NCBI RefSeq assembly: GCF_000346485.2
Contig: NZ_KQ976354.1
Span: 9,269,916-9,306,655, forward strand
Direction: 5' to 3'
Source: Scytonema hofmannii PCC 7110
GTDB lineage: Bacteria > Cyanobacteriota > Cyanobacteriia > Cyanobacteriales > Nostocaceae
DNA length: 36,740 nt
In this document: one piece after another, positions 7,851 to 16,683 of the stretch
How positions within the stretch are numbered: the first letter of the stretch is position 1
Layout: each line of letters opens with the position of its first letter
Made by a program: the position numbers and the translations under genes
Notes under the pieces: generated by a model
Seen by the model: the letters and a program-made list of their open reading frames with translations, nothing else
The model's database searches: none
Told to the model about the DNA's origin: nothing

Positions 7851-9884
7851 ATGAGTAAATTACCGAAATATGTTTTCCTAAATACGTCAAAAGCCATGGT
7901 AATAATACTGAGTTATTTCCTAACACGAAATAGCCGTTTTGCAGTCAATAAAAGTAGTCATCGTTTTCTTAAGGTTGTCATACCGTCAGTACTTTCAACT
8001 CTACTTTGCCTGGTAAGTATATATAATAGTGCGAAAGCGCAACCTTCAACATCAAACGCACCAACTCCAAAACCTTTAGCTCCTGCATTACCGGGAGTGG
8101 TGTCCTATGGCGATCGAGTTGCTCTCAACGGTCGCATTTTACCTGGGGCTTGGTTGCAACAAAAGTCTCGAACTGGGAAAATTAACACTCATCTTAGTGA
8201 TGGGGCTATTGAGCAATTACTGGGAGTCGATTTATTAAATAATAACAACCCAACCAAACAACCGATACAGTGGTTTTCTTCATCCACAAACCCTGTCGTT
8301 TTAACCAGTTCGATCGCCACAGGATATCGGTATCTAGACATAACAAACTTTGCTCATACTACCGGATGGCAGATCCAAGCGAATGGTAACACTCTGGTAA
8401 TTTCTACGCCAAGTGCGAAAGTAGTTAATATTGGTCAGGGTAGGCAAACTAATGGTGGTACCATCATTATAAATTTAAATCGTCCAACTCCCTGGCAAAT
8501 TTCACAGGGATTACCCATACCAAAGTCTCCAATTTCACCACTTGACTCTGACGCTGCAACTCCCAAACCCGCATCACCACCAAACCGAGAATGGATCGTG
8601 ACTGTAGAAGGGATAGCCGATCCCAACCTATTGGGAGGAGTGAGAGAGGAAGAGAGTGAGAGAGGGAGGGAAGAAAGCACTTCGTTACCGACGCAAGTTC
8701 CAACACCCGACTCGTTAATTCAACAAGTAGAAGTTGCCAACAACCAAACGATAGTTAGACTCAGCGTTCCCTTTGGTTTTGCTCCTCGGGTAAATACTTT
8801 AGCCAACCCCAACCGCTTGAGCATAGAAATTCGACCCGATGCAATGCCAGAGCGTAATATTGTATGGGCGACAGGATTGAGATGGCGACAGCAGTACCTA
8901 AATTTAGGTCAAAATCGCTTTCCAGTCACATGGTTGGAAATTAACCCCCGTACAAGCGGGATAAAGTTGAAACCAATTTGGACAAATTCCGATACGATGG
9001 TTGGAACTGCGCCTCTGATTCAAACCGCACAACAGCAAACAGCAGTTGCAGCCATTAATGGTGGCTATTTTAACCGTAATAACCGATTGCCTTTAGGCGC
9101 ACTTCGCCGGGATAATTTATGGTTGTCAGGACCTATTCTCAATCGGGGCGCGATCGCTTGGAATGATTCCGGACAGTTTTACATCGATCACCTCACTTTA
9201 CAAGAAACCATAATTGCACCAAACAAGGTACAGTTACCAATTCTTTATCTAAATAGTGGCTACGTTCAGAGTGGCATTGCTCGTTACACCCCTGCATGGG
9301 GAGCAACTTACACCCCTCTCACCGATAATGAAATCATCTTGGTCGTACAACAAAATAAAATTCTCAATCAATTGACACTAAGTAAAGCAGGTGAAACAGC
9401 TGTTCCCATTCCCCAAGATGGTTACCTGCTGACTTTTCGTGGGTTAGCCACGGCCAACGCCTTACGATTACCCGTGAATTCCACAATCAAGATTAATAGT
9501 TCTACCACTACTACTGAGTTTAACCGTTATCCCCACATAGTAGGGGCAGGTCCTTTGCTGTTGCGGAACCGCCAGATTGTGCTTGATGCCAAGGGAGAAA
9601 AATTTAGTGATGCTTTCATCGCGGAAAAAGCCGTTCGCAGTGGGATTTGTACAACAGCAACAGGAAATTTAGCGATCGCAGCAGTACACAATCGTGCAGG
9701 TGGTAGTGGACCGACCTTAGCAGAACACGCGCAGTTAATGCAGCTTTTGGGGTGTGTTAATGCTCTCAATTTAGACGGGGGTAGTTCTACCAGTCTTTAC
9801 CTGGGGGGTCAACTCCTGGATCGTTCTCCCAATACCGCAGCTCGCGTTCATAACGGAATTGGGGTGTTTAACAGTGACCAGTGA
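7851..9884 (+). CDS. Secreted phosphodiester glycosidase (NAGPA-domain) protein
   Basis: From the ATG at 7851 the product has 677 residues; a second ATG at 7896 also gives a plausible signal peptide. The frame extends upstream to a TTG at 7647, but that part looks non-coding. A hydrophobic segment (VVIPSVLSTLLCLVSIYNSAKA) ends in AKA before residue 64, a typical Sec cleavage site. The middle is a Pro/Thr/Ser-rich, AMIN/beta-rich region. The last ~270 residues form the phosphodiester glycosidase domain: VAAINGGYFNRNNRLPLGAL, then LNLDGGSSTSLYLGG and ARVHNGIGVF. The family includes the mammalian uncovering enzyme; bacterial members are thought to act on envelope or exopolysaccharide phosphodiesters. 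A Glu/Arg-rich low-complexity stretch (GVREEESERGREES, DNA about 8634-8678) looks like another repeat insertion. The last residues (NSDQ) and the stop come from a CAGTGAC repeat. Confidence 0.85.
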   Translation: MSKLPKYVFLNTSKAMVIILSYFLTRNSRFAVNKSSHRFLKVVIPSVLSTLLCLVSIYNSAKAQPSTSNAPTPKPLAPALPGVVSYGDRVALNGRILPGAWLQQKSRTGKINTHLSDGAIEQLLGVDLLNNNNPTKQPIQWFSSSTNPVVLTSSIATGYRYLDITNFAHTTGWQIQANGNTLVISTPSAKVVNIGQGRQTNGGTIIINLNRPTPWQISQGLPIPKSPISPLDSDAATPKPASPPNREWIVTVEGIADPNLLGGVREEESERGREESTSLPTQVPTPDSLIQQVEVANNQTIVRLSVPFGFAPRVNTLANPNRLSIEIRPDAMPERNIVWATGLRWRQQYLNLGQNRFPVTWLEINPRTSGIKLKPIWTNSDTMVGTAPLIQTAQQQTAVAAINGGYFNRNNRLPLGALRRDNLWLSGPILNRGAIAWNDSGQFYIDHLTLQETIIAPNKVQLPILYLNSGYVQSGIARYTPAWGATYTPLTDNEIILVVQQNKILNQLTLSKAGETAVPIPQDGYLLTFRGLATANALRLPVNSTIKINSSTTTTEFNRYPHIVGAGPLLLRNRQIVLDAKGEKFSDAFIAEKAVRSGICTTATGNLAIAAVHNRAGGSGPTLAEHAQLMQLLGCVNALNLDGGSSTSLYLGGQLLDRSPNTAARVHNGIGVFNSDQ

Positions 9885-9941
9885 CCAGTGACCAGTGACC
9901 AGTGACCAGTGATCAGTGACCAGTGACCAGTGACCAGTGAC
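9872..9941. repeat. CAGTGAC heptamer tract (ten units)
   Basis: Ten units (one with GAT for GAC) start inside the glycosidase gene: its stop codon is the TGA of the second unit, at 9882-9884. The remaining 56 bases form the start of the spacer before the cupin gene. Confidence 0.93.
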
Positions 9942-10168
9942 AAATAACTTTAAAGCTTATAATAAGTTGCCACGTTATTTAATGAAGAATTCGTGTAGAG
10001 ATGTGATTTGTGGAAATCATTGATTACACTTCCAAAGTTCATTTGCTATGGTTGGCAAAGTGGCATGAATCAGTCACCATCAGGGATCTGAAACATTGAT
10101 CGCCTTTTTTTCATCAATATTCTTATAGGTGCTGACGGTTTGTTCTGTCAAAAGATAATGAGGTAACT

Positions 10169-10600
10169 ATGGTTCAAATTCACGAGGCAACACAAGCTAA
10201 CACATTGACTCTTCCTGCAGCCGTGACTGCTAGAGGAGTTGCTGCTACAGAACTTCGTCCTTGGGGTTCTTTCACCGTGCTCGAAGAAGGACGCGGATAC
10301 AAAATTAAGCGCATTGAAGTTAAGCCTGGACACCGCCTCAGCTTACAAATGCATCACCATCGCAGCGAGCACTGGATTGTTGTCTCTGGTACAGCTAAGG
10401 TCGTTTGTGGCGATCGCGAAGTGCTTCTGAGAAATAACGAATCTACTTATGTACCTCAGTGTACAGCTCATCGCTTAGAAAATCCTGGCGTCATTCCCTT
10501 GGTATTGATTGAAGTCCAAAATGGCGAGTATTTAGGTGAAGATGATATTGTTCGATACCAAGACGACTACGCCCGTACTCAAGACCTCAATCAACAATAG
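10169..10600 (+). CDS. Cupin protein of the type II mannose-6-phosphate isomerase family
   Basis: The 143-residue product matches the stand-alone C-terminal cupin of bifunctional mannose-6-phosphate isomerase/GDP-mannose pyrophosphorylase: RPWGSFTVLEEGRGYKIKRI, then VKPGHRLSLQMHHHRSEHW (metal-binding His cluster plus Glu), then VVSGTAKV and YVPQCTAHRLENPG. Such cupins bind a divalent metal and would interconvert mannose-6-phosphate and fructose-6-phosphate for GDP-sugar and exopolysaccharide synthesis; activity of the single-domain form is not certain. ATG 10169 is preceded by GAGG at a workable distance. The gene appears monocistronic, with a hairpin 20 bases after its stop. The spacer 9942-10168 holds a likely promoter, but no box is clear enough to call. 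Confidence 0.88.
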   Translation: MVQIHEATQANTLTLPAAVTARGVAATELRPWGSFTVLEEGRGYKIKRIEVKPGHRLSLQMHHHRSEHWIVVSGTAKVVCGDREVLLRNNESTYVPQCTAHRLENPGVIPLVLIEVQNGEYLGEDDIVRYQDDYARTQDLNQQ

Positions 10601-10619
10601 CTCTGACTCAATAAGCGCG

Positions 10620-10644
10620 AGCCGTCTATTATGTCGTAACGGCT
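10620..10644 (+). terminator. Candidate terminator after the cupin gene
   Basis: AGCCGT (10620-10625) pairs with ACGGCT (10639-10644), followed within a few bases by GTTTTT. The stem is only 6 bp and the loop is 13, so this is a weak call. Confidence 0.45.
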
Positions 10645-10697
10645 GAAAGTTTTTCTCTCTAATTCAAAACCAAATACTTAGTTCACCTTAAACGGTT

Positions 10698-10765
10698 AAG
10701 GACAGGTTAAAATTTGCATTCCACAAGTCATGTATGGTTTTGTGGAGTAGGTCTTGCCTGTCCTT
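10698..10765 (+). ncRNA. Nested stem-loop of 68 bases, possible structured leader, terminator or small RNA
   Basis: An outer perfect 9-bp pair AAGGACAGG/CCTGTCCTT (10698-10706/10757-10765) encloses an inner perfect 7-bp pair TCCACAA/TTGTGGA (10720-10726/10740-10746). TTTT follows at 10763-10767. It lies between the cupin stop and the start of the Fe-S protein gene. It could be the actual cupin terminator or part of a structured RNA; no known family was recognised. Confidence 0.4.
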
Positions 10766-10823
10766 TTGGTACGTTTACAGCATTCAGGTGAATATTATAA
10801 AGTAAAGATGTGCTGAATTTTGA

Positions 10824-10829
10824 TATAAT
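10824..10829 (+). promoter_or_regulatory. Candidate -10 box for the IscA-family gene
   Basis: A perfect TATAAT lies 37 bases upstream of the ATG at 10866. No good TTGACA-like -35 is present at the right spacing. Confidence 0.35.
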
Positions 10830-10865
10830 ATAGTAGCATGAGTTTTAATTGCATTGCGGAGCGCG

Positions 10866-11198
10866 ATGATTCAACTGAGTTCAGCAGCTGCTAATGAAAT
10901 TGAGCGACTCAAATCAAAGCAGCAGGCGTCACACATATTTTTTCGCCTAGCAGTTAAATCCGGTGGTTGTTCCGGGTTGTACTATGACATGTCTTTTGAT
11001 GAGGCGGCGAAACTTGGCGATCGCGTTGTTACCACTAATGGTCTTCAAGTGGTTATAGATGCTGAAAGCCAAAAATATGTGAACGGCTTAACTGTAGATT
11101 ACTCAGAAGATTTGATGGGCGGAGGCTTTCGCTTCCAAAACCCTCAAGCAAGCGTTAGTTGCGGCTGTGGTAATTCTTTCTCAACTGCGAAGGAATAG
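10866..11198 (+). CDS. IscA/SufA-family iron-sulfur cluster assembly protein
   Basis: The 110-residue product has the three invariant Cys of A-type carriers: Cys35 (SGGCSGLYY) and Cys99/Cys101 (SCGCGNSF). A-type proteins hold or pass on Fe-S clusters, or iron, to apoproteins in the cytoplasm. ATG 10866 was chosen because GGAG stands at 10858-10861 and because homologues begin with MIQLS; the frame extends upstream only to a TTG at 10854. The tail GGGFRFQNPQASVSCGCGNSF is typical. No other suf or isc genes are adjacent. The nearby Fd-GOGAT and radical SAM protein are Fe-S proteins, but a direct link is speculation. Confidence 0.93.
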   Translation: MIQLSSAAANEIERLKSKQQASHIFFRLAVKSGGCSGLYYDMSFDEAAKLGDRVVTTNGLQVVIDAESQKYVNGLTVDYSEDLMGGGFRFQNPQASVSCGCGNSFSTAKE

Positions 11199-11225
11199 GG
11201 CTTGTAATTTAGAGTCCCAGTTAAA

Positions 11226-11300
11226 CAAAACTTGTCATTTGTCTTTTGTCCTTTGCCTCAATCAATGGCAAATGACAAAACACGAATGACAAATGACAAA
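11226..11300. repeat. Inverted pair of TTTGTCA/TGACAAA heptamer tracts upstream of rpsL
   Basis: A tract of TTTGTC-type units (TGTCATTTGTCTTTTGTCC) is followed after a short loop by GGCAAATGACAAAACACGAA and further TGACAAA units. The strands can fold into an imperfect cruciform or hairpin with the core pair TTTGCC/GGCAAA. It ends just before the rpsL promoter. Confidence 0.7.
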
Positions 11301-11305
11301 AAAAC

Positions 11306-11336
11306 TTGACACAAAACCCGAAAGAAAAGCTATAAT
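11306..11336 (+). promoter_or_regulatory. Promoter of the str operon (rpsL)
   Basis: A perfect -35 hexamer TTGACA (11306-11311) and a perfect -10 hexamer TATAAT (11331-11336) are separated by 19 bases. The expected start of transcription near 11343 would give a leader of about 40 bases before the rpsL ATG. The strength of both boxes suits a ribosomal operon. The spacer is longer than the 17-base optimum. Confidence 0.75.
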
Positions 11337-11385
11337 CAGGATTTGTTGTTACTTAGAATAAAAGCAGCTTTTCGCGCTGTAACTC

Positions 11386-11763
11386 ATGCCAACAATACAG
11401 CAACTTATACGTACTGAACGCGAAAAAGCGCGTCAGAAAACCAAGTCCCCAGCTCTGAAGGAATGCCCTCAGCGCCGAGGTGTGTGTACCAGAGTATACA
11501 CAACCACACCCAAAAAGCCTAACTCAGCTTTACGCAAAGTAGCAAGGGTAAGATTAACATCTGGATTTGAGGTCACCGCCTACATTCCAGGAATTGGTCA
11601 CAACTTGCAAGAACACTCAGTGGTTATGATTCGTGGCGGTAGGGTTAAGGACTTACCAGGCGTGAGATACCACATCATTCGTGGAACCTTAGATACAGCC
11701 GGAGTCAAAGACCGCAAACAAGGTCGTTCTAAGTATGGAACGAAGCGTCCTAAGAAAGCATAA
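11386..11763 (+). CDS. rpsL: 30S ribosomal protein uS12
   Basis: The 125-residue product is the decoding-centre protein S12. Conserved segments are present: [20 protein letters not shown] with [33 protein letters not shown] (the RVKDLPGV loop carries the Asp often methylthiolated in other bacteria) and the basic tail [13 protein letters not shown]. It is the first gene of the str cluster rpsL-rpsG-fusA-tuf. The start has no clear Shine-Dalgarno, which is common in cyanobacterial ribosomal genes. No changes are seen in the PNSA region where streptomycin-resistance mutations fall. Confidence 0.98.
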   Translation: MPTIQQLIRTEREKARQKTKSPALKECPQRRGVCTRVYTTTPKKPNSALRKVARVRLTSGFEVTAYIPGIGHNLQEHSVVMIRGGRVKDLPGVRYHIIRGTLDTAGVKDRKQGRSKYGTKRPKKA

Positions 11764-11766
11764 AGC

Positions 11767-11924
11767 AGTGCTGAGTATTGAGTGCTGAGCAACACAGGGT
11801 TTCCTCGGCACTTGGCACTAGAGTATTGAAGGGAGTAGGGAGTAGGGAGTAGGGAATAGGAATGAAGCGATTTTTAACCCCTACCTCCTACCCCCTACTC
11901 TCCACTTCCCACTCCCTACTCCCT
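11767..11924. repeat. Inverted heptamer arrays in the rpsL-rpsG spacer
   Basis: GGGAGTA units (11831-11855) face CTACTCC-type units (11878-11924), able to form a long imperfect hairpin. Just upstream, an AGTGCTGAGTATTGAGTGCTGAG-like tract (11767-11789) faces CTCGGCACTTGGCACT (11804-11819). The 192-base spacer inside this operon is almost entirely repeat. Confidence 0.85.
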
Positions 11925-11955
11925 AGTGAAAGAACGAAACTAAAGGTTACTAAGT

Positions 11956-12426
11956 ATGTCTCGTAGAGGTGTAATTCAAAGGCGTCCAGTTCCTTCTGAC
12001 TCTGTGTACAATAGCCGTCTTGTCAGTATGATGATTAGACGTATTATGCGTCACGGCAAAAAATCGCTAGCCGCACGCATAGTTTATGATGCTATGAAAA
12101 CAATTCAGGAAAGGATTGGAGGCGATCCATTAGAAGTGTTTGAAAGAGCAGTGCGAAATGCAACTCCATTGGTAGAGGTGAAAGCCCGTCGTGTAGGCGG
12201 TGCTACTTATCAAGTTCCAATGGAAGTCCGTTCCGAACGGGGTACGACTCTTGCCTTACGTTGGCTGGTTCAGTTCTCTAGATCTAGACCCGGTCGGACA
12301 ATGGCAGGTAGACTGGCAAATGAGTTGATGGATGCAGCAAACGAAACCGGTAACGCCATTCGCAAGCGGGAAGAAACGCACCGCATGGCTGAAGCGAATA
12401 AAGCATTTGCACACTATCGCTACTAG
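11956..12426 (+). CDS. rpsG: 30S ribosomal protein uS7
   Basis: The 156-residue product binds the 3' major domain of 16S rRNA and nucleates assembly of the head of the small subunit. Typical segments: [56 protein letters not shown] and [21 protein letters not shown]. The length is normal. It lies between rpsL and fusA in the same direction; the ATG has only a weak AAAGG upstream. In many bacteria S7 can repress its own operon by binding mRNA between rpsL and rpsG; here that spacer is replaced by heptamer repeats, so that form of control is doubtful. Confidence 0.98.
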   Translation: MSRRGVIQRRPVPSDSVYNSRLVSMMIRRIMRHGKKSLAARIVYDAMKTIQERIGGDPLEVFERAVRNATPLVEVKARRVGGATYQVPMEVRSERGTTLALRWLVQFSRSRPGRTMAGRLANELMDAANETGNAIRKREETHRMAEANKAFAHYRY

Positions 12427-12427
12427 A

Positions 12428-12510
12428 GAAGGATGAAGGATAAAGGATGAAGGATAAAAACAATGAATTAAGTTATTACTTTATCCTTGATACTTTATAC
12501 TTTATCCTTC
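12428..12510. repeat. Inverted AAGGATA/TATCCTT arrays in the rpsG-fusA spacer
   Basis: GAAGGATGAAGGATAAAGG-type units (12428-12458) face TTTATCCTTGATACTTTATA-type units (12480-12510). The two arms are nearly perfectly complementary over about 30 bases with a 21-base AT-rich loop, so the transcript can form a long hairpin inside the operon. Confidence 0.88.
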
Positions 12511-12584
12511 AAAAGACGGTTTTCCGTAAGAGTATACTAACTTAACAAAGTGTAATATACAAGATATCATGAGGCGAAAACTAT

Positions 12585-12590
12585 AGGAGG
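12585..12590 (+). promoter_or_regulatory. Strong ribosome-binding site of fusA
   Basis: A perfect AGGAGG lies five bases before the GTG start at 12596. It supports GTG as the start and is the best Shine-Dalgarno in the operon. Confidence 0.85.
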
Positions 12591-12595
12591 CAGCT

Positions 12596-14674
12596 GTGGC
12601 ACGTAACCACCCGCTAGAGAAAGTACGCAACATAGGTATTGCGGCGCATATAGATGCGGGCAAAACCACAACAACAGAGAGGATATTATTTTACTCTGGG
12701 ATAATTCATAAGATTGGTGAAGTTCACGAAGGAACCGCTGTTACCGACTGGATGGAACAGGAGAGAGAGCGGGGAATTACTATTACTGCTGCTGCTATCA
12801 GTACCAGTTGGAAAAATCATCAAATTAACATTATTGATACTCCCGGACACGTAGACTTCACCATAGAAGTAGAGCGTTCGATGCGGGTGCTAGATGGTGT
12901 TATTACAGTGCTATGTTCTGTAGGTGGCGTGCAACCCCAAACAGAAACTGTATGGCGTCAAGCAGACCGTTACAAAGTGCCTCGAATCGTGTTTATCAAC
13001 AAGATGGATCGCACGGGCGCAAGCTTCTATAAGGTTTACGATCAAATACGCGATCGCCTGCGGGCAAATGCGATTGCCATTCAGTTACCCATAGGCAGTG
13101 AAAACGAGTTCAAAGGTATCGTTGACTTGGTAAAGATGAGCGCATACATCTACACCAATGACCAGGGAACCGATATTCAGGAAACAGCCATCCCCGAAGA
13201 TATGGCGGCTCAGGTAGAAGAATACCGTAGCAAGCTGATTGAAGCAGTCGCGGAAACCGACGACGATCTGATGAACAAGTACTTCGAGGGTGAAGAACTG
13301 ACTGAGGAAGAAGTTCGCAAAGCACTGCGGAAAGGCACAGTTGCAGGCACCATCGTGCCAACGCTTTGTGGTTCAGCATTCAAAAACAAAGGCGTACAGC
13401 TGCTATTGGATGCAGTGGTAGACTACCTACCCGCACCAAGTGATGTACCACCAATTCAAGGTACAGTACCCTCTGGGGAAACTGTTGAACGTCGTGCTGA
13501 CGATAACGAACCCCTGTCAGCGCTAGCTTTCAAGATTATGGCAGACCCCTACGGTCGTCTGACATTCGTTCGCGTCTATTCTGGTGTTCTGAAGAAAGGC
13601 AGTTACGTCCTCAACGCTACCAAAGGAAAGAAAGAACGAATTTCCCGCTTGGTGGTGTTAAAAGCAGACGACCGATTGGACGTTGACGAACTCAGAGCCG
13701 GCGATTTGGGAGCTGCGTTGGGATTGAAAGATACCTTGACAGGTGACACATTATGTGACGAGGGTGCATTAGTTATTCTCGAATCCCTATACATTCCCGA
13801 GCCTGTTATCTCGGTGGCGGTTGAACCCAAGACCAAAAATGACATGGACAAATTGTCCAAGGCTCTGCAATCTCTCTCGGAAGAAGACCCCACCTTCCGC
13901 GTGAGCGTGAATCCGGAAACCAACCAAACCGTGATTGCAGGGATGGGTGAGCTTCACCTAGAAATTCTGGTAGACCGGATGTTACGCGAATTTAAAGTGG
14001 AAGCAAACGTTGGTGCACCACAAGTTGCTTACCGCGAAACCGTTCGCAAACCCGTAACCAGAGTAGAAGGTAAATTCATCCGGCAGAGTGGTGGTAAAGG
14101 TCAGTACGGTCACGTTGTCATTGACTTGGAGCCAGGGGAACCCGGAAGCGGTTTTGAATTTGTCTCCAAGATTGTGGGCGGTACCGTACCTAAAGAGTAC
14201 ATATCGCCTGTGGAATCAGGTATCAAAGAAACCTGTGAATCCGGCATATTAGCTGGATACCCACTCATTGATATCAAGGCAACCTTGGTCGATGGGTCTT
14301 ACCACGAAGTAGACTCTTCAGAAATGGCTTTCAAAATTGCTGGTTCAATGGCAGTGAAAGAAGCAGCCATGAAGGCTTCACCAATTCTGTTAGAGCCTAT
14401 GATGAAAGTTGAGGTAGAAGTTCCCGAAGCCTTCCTTGGGGATGTAATGGGCGACCTCAATTCCCGTCGCGGACAAATTGAGGGCATGGGATCTGAAGCA
14501 GGGCTTGCGAAAGTAACTGCCAAAGTACCATTGTCAGAGATGTTTGGCTATGCTACTGACATCCGGTCTAAGACACAAGGTAGGGGCATCTTCTCAATGG
14601 AATTTAGCAACTATGAAGAAGTACCTCGCAACGTAGCTGAGGCAATCATAGCTAAAAGCAAAGGGAACGCTTAA
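12596..14674 (+). CDS. fusA: Translation elongation factor G
   Basis: The 692-residue GTPase drives translocation of tRNA and mRNA on the ribosome and helps in recycling. The G domain shows G1 [19 protein letters not shown] (from about residue 17), switch motif [10 protein letters not shown]3 DTPGHVDFT and G4 NKMD. Domains II to V follow, including the domain IV segment [20 protein letters not shown] and the ending [20 protein letters not shown]. The length is standard. It starts with GTG behind a perfect AGGAGG. It is co-directional with rpsG and tuf, with repeat-filled spacers on both sides. Cyanobacteria can carry additional EF-G-like genes; the position in the str cluster supports this copy as the main housekeeping one. 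Confidence 0.98.
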   Translation: MARNHPLEKVRNIGIAAHIDAGKTTTTERILFYSGIIHKIGEVHEGTAVTDWMEQERERGITITAAAISTSWKNHQINIIDTPGHVDFTIEVERSMRVLDGVITVLCSVGGVQPQTETVWRQADRYKVPRIVFINKMDRTGASFYKVYDQIRDRLRANAIAIQLPIGSENEFKGIVDLVKMSAYIYTNDQGTDIQETAIPEDMAAQVEEYRSKLIEAVAETDDDLMNKYFEGEELTEEEVRKALRKGTVAGTIVPTLCGSAFKNKGVQLLLDAVVDYLPAPSDVPPIQGTVPSGETVERRADDNEPLSALAFKIMADPYGRLTFVRVYSGVLKKGSYVLNATKGKKERISRLVVLKADDRLDVDELRAGDLGAALGLKDTLTGDTLCDEGALVILESLYIPEPVISVAVEPKTKNDMDKLSKALQSLSEEDPTFRVSVNPETNQTVIAGMGELHLEILVDRMLREFKVEANVGAPQVAYRETVRKPVTRVEGKFIRQSGGKGQYGHVVIDLEPGEPGSGFEFVSKIVGGTVPKEYISPVESGIKETCESGILAGYPLIDIKATLVDGSYHEVDSSEMAFKIAGSMAVKEAAMKASPILLEPMMKVEVEVPEAFLGDVMGDLNSRRGQIEGMGSEAGLAKVTAKVPLSEMFGYATDIRSKTQGRGIFSMEFSNYEEVPRNVAEAIIAKSKGNA

Positions 14675-14823
14675 CGGTCATTAGTCATTAGTCATTGGTC
14701 ATTGGTCATTGGTCATTGGTCATTCGTAAAAGACAAAGGACAAAGGGCAATTGACAAAGGACAAAAGACAATTGACAAAGGACAAAAGACAATTGACAAA
14801 GGACAATTGACAAAGGACAAAAC
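14675..14823. repeat. Two heptamer families in the fusA-tuf spacer
   Basis: About seven units of GTCATTA/GTCATTG (about 14678-14727) are followed by about twelve units mixing GACAAAG and GACAATT (about 14730-14823). The spacer is almost pure repeat. The last units carry AAAGGA about nine to ten bases before the tuf ATG, so the repeat may itself provide the weak ribosome-binding site. Confidence 0.9.
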
Positions 14824-14828
14824 AATTC

Positions 14829-16058
14829 ATGGCACGCGCAAAGTTTGAACGGAATAAACCCCACGTCAACATCGGTACAATTGGTCACGTTGACCATGGT
14901 AAAACCACTTTAACAGCAGCCATCACCATGACCTTAGCGGCTATGGGTCAGGCGCAGGCAAGAAAGTACGATGAAATTGATGCTGCGCCAGAAGAAAAGG
15001 CACGGGGTATTACCATCAACACCGCTCACGTAGAGTATGAAACCGCAAATCGGCATTATGCTCACGTGGACTGTCCCGGACACGCAGACTATGTGAAGAA
15101 CATGATCACTGGTGCTGCTCAAATGGATGGTGGTATTCTGGTGGTTTCCGCAGCTGACGGACCCATGCCTCAAACCCGCGAACACATCTTGCTAGCAAGA
15201 CAGGTTGGTGTACCTAGCCTGGTTGTTTTCTTGAATAAAGAAGATATGGTGGACGACGCAGAACTTCTGGAACTGGTAGAATTAGAAGTCCGGGAACTGC
15301 TGTCTAGCTACCAATTCCCTGGTGATGACATTCCAATTGTCATCGGCTCTGGTTTGCAAGCGCTAGAAAAAATGACTGCTAACCCCAAAACTCAGCGGGG
15401 TGAAGATCCTTGGGTAGATAAAATCTACAAACTGATGGATGCTGTAGACGCCTACATTCCCACCCCCGAACGCGATATAGACAAGCCTTTCTTAATGGCA
15501 GTAGAAGACGTGTTCTCCATCACAGGTCGCGGTACCGTAGCTACCGGGCGGATTGAGCGAGGTAAAGTGAAAATTGGTGATAACGTGGAACTCGTAGGTA
15601 TCAAACCTACTCGCAGCACCACCGTTACCGGGATCGAGATGTTCAAGAAGAGTCTTGAAGAAGGTATGGCTGGGGATAATGCTGGAATACTACTGCGCGG
15701 TATCCAAAAAGGTGATATTGAACGGGGAATGGTAATCGCTAAGCCCGGTTCCATCACTCCACACACCCAATTTGAAGGTGAAGTGTACGTGTTGACAGAA
15801 AAAGAAGGTGGTCGCAAAACACCTTTCTTCGCTGGCTACCGTCCTCAATTCTACGTGCGGACAACAGACGTAACCGGCACCATCAAAGCTTTCACCAGTG
15901 ATGATGGCACTGAAGCAGAAATGGTAATGCCCGGTGACCGCATCAAAGTTAGCGTAGAACTCATCAACGCGATCGCGATCGAGCAAGGAATGCGCTTCGC
16001 TATTCGTGAAGGTGGTCGTACCATCGGTGCTGGTGTTGTTTCCAAAATTCTCAAATAG
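14829..16058 (+). CDS. tuf: Translation elongation factor Tu
   Basis: The 409-residue GTPase brings aminoacyl-tRNA to the ribosomal A site. Motifs: G1 GHVDHGKT, effector region [16 protein letters not shown]3 [17 protein letters not shown]4 NKED, then domain II ([15 protein letters not shown]) and domain III ([18 protein letters not shown], ending GVVSKILK). The ~10-residue insertion after position 180 ([17 protein letters not shown]) is typical of cyanobacterial and plastid EF-Tu. It is the fourth gene of the str cluster; an efficient intrinsic terminator stands 27 bases after its stop, separating it partly from rpsJ. Confidence 0.98.
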   Translation: MARAKFERNKPHVNIGTIGHVDHGKTTLTAAITMTLAAMGQAQARKYDEIDAAPEEKARGITINTAHVEYETANRHYAHVDCPGHADYVKNMITGAAQMDGGILVVSAADGPMPQTREHILLARQVGVPSLVVFLNKEDMVDDAELLELVELEVRELLSSYQFPGDDIPIVIGSGLQALEKMTANPKTQRGEDPWVDKIYKLMDAVDAYIPTPERDIDKPFLMAVEDVFSITGRGTVATGRIERGKVKIGDNVELVGIKPTRSTTVTGIEMFKKSLEEGMAGDNAGILLRGIQKGDIERGMVIAKPGSITPHTQFEGEVYVLTEKEGGRKTPFFAGYRPQFYVRTTDVTGTIKAFTSDDGTEAEMVMPGDRIKVSVELINAIAIEQGMRFAIREGGRTIGAGVVSKILK

Positions 16059-16085
16059 TACCTTTGCACCTTAACTAAAAAAGGA

Positions 16086-16117
16086 GCAGAGATGGTATAA
16101 TACATCTCTGCTTTTTT
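16086..16117 (+). terminator. Rho-independent terminator after tuf
   Basis: A perfect 9-bp stem GCAGAGATG/CATCTCTGC (16086-16094/16103-16111) is followed by TTTTTT. It lies between tuf and rpsJ, so S10 expression must rely on read-through or on its own promoter. The loop contains GTATAATA, which could also act as a -10 element. Confidence 0.88.
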
Positions 16118-16132
16118 CACGCCCAATAAAAA

Positions 16133-16204
16133 ATTTTAGATTTTAGATTTTGGACTTTGGATTGAGTCTAAAATCCAAAATCCAAAATCTAAAATCCAAA
16201 ATCT
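16133..16204. repeat. Inverted TTTTAGA/TTTTGGA and TCCAAAA/TCTAAAA arrays in the tuf-rpsJ spacer
   Basis: TTTTAGATTTTAGATTTTGG-type units (16134-16173) face CTAAAATCCAAAATCC-type units (16178-16204). The arms can pair into a long, weak A/T hairpin directly ahead of rpsJ. Confidence 0.88.
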
Positions 16205-16226
16205 CTAGAACCTGGAAAATTAAACA

Positions 16227-16544
16227 ATGGCAACACTACAGCAGCAAAAGATTAGAATTCGTTTACAAGCTTTTGACCGTCGCTTGCTGGACACATCTTG
16301 CGAGAAGATTGTAGACACAGCTAACCGCACCAATGCGACAGCTATAGGACCGATTCCTCTCCCAACAAAACGCCGCATCTACTGTGTGTTGCGTTCTCCA
16401 CACGTAGATAAAGATTCACGGGAACATTTTGAAACCCGCACTCATCGCCGAATTATTGACATTTATCAGCCTTCTTCTAAGACTATCGATGCTTTGATGA
16501 AACTGGATCTTCCTTCTGGTGTAGATATTGAAGTGAAATTATAG
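16227..16544 (+). CDS. rpsJ: 30S ribosomal protein uS10
   Basis: The 105-residue product is S10, a small-subunit head protein that in many bacteria also works as NusE in antitermination. Typical segments: [40 protein letters not shown] and a C-terminal [12 protein letters not shown]. The length is normal. In cyanobacteria S10 commonly sits after tuf at the end of the str cluster rather than at the head of the S10 operon, and that arrangement is seen here. A terminator and a repeat block separate it from tuf; another terminator follows at 16684. Confidence 0.98.
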   Translation: MATLQQQKIRIRLQAFDRRLLDTSCEKIVDTANRTNATAIGPIPLPTKRRIYCVLRSPHVDKDSREHFETRTHRRIIDIYQPSSKTIDALMKLDLPSGVDIEVKL

Positions 16545-16545
16545 T

Positions 16546-16667
16546 TATTTGTTATTTGTTAGTTGTTAGTTGTTAGTAGGGGCGCAAGGCCGCCGCGCCC
16601 GTACAAAGTCAGTAAGTCTGGTGGAAAACCACCAACCACCAACCACTAACCACTAACTACTAACAAT
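16546..16667. repeat. Inverted GTTAGTT/AACTAAC arrays with GC-rich hairpin after rpsJ
   Basis: TTATTTG and TTAGTTG units (16546-16577) face ACCAACC and ACTAACC units (16628-16665). Between them is a GC-rich hairpin (GGGCGC...GCGCCC near 16579-16600) of a type often dispersed in cyanobacterial spacers. Confidence 0.8.
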
Positions 16668-16683
16668 GTATAAAAAATAACCA

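Noticed and set aside
9872-9941. Short tandem arrays as CRISPR
   Set aside because: The units are 7 bases with no spacers, and the same kind of tract occurs in many spacers. They are STRR heptamers, not CRISPR.
7257-10619. Shared 14-mer ACTCAATAAGCGCG at 7257-7270 and 10606-10619
   Set aside because: One or a few shared 14-mers are expected by chance in 36 kb, and there is no wider similarity around the two sites.
14299-14523. Minus-strand frames inside fusA and tuf
   Set aside because: They are antisense shadows of strongly conserved elongation factor genes with no independent protein features.
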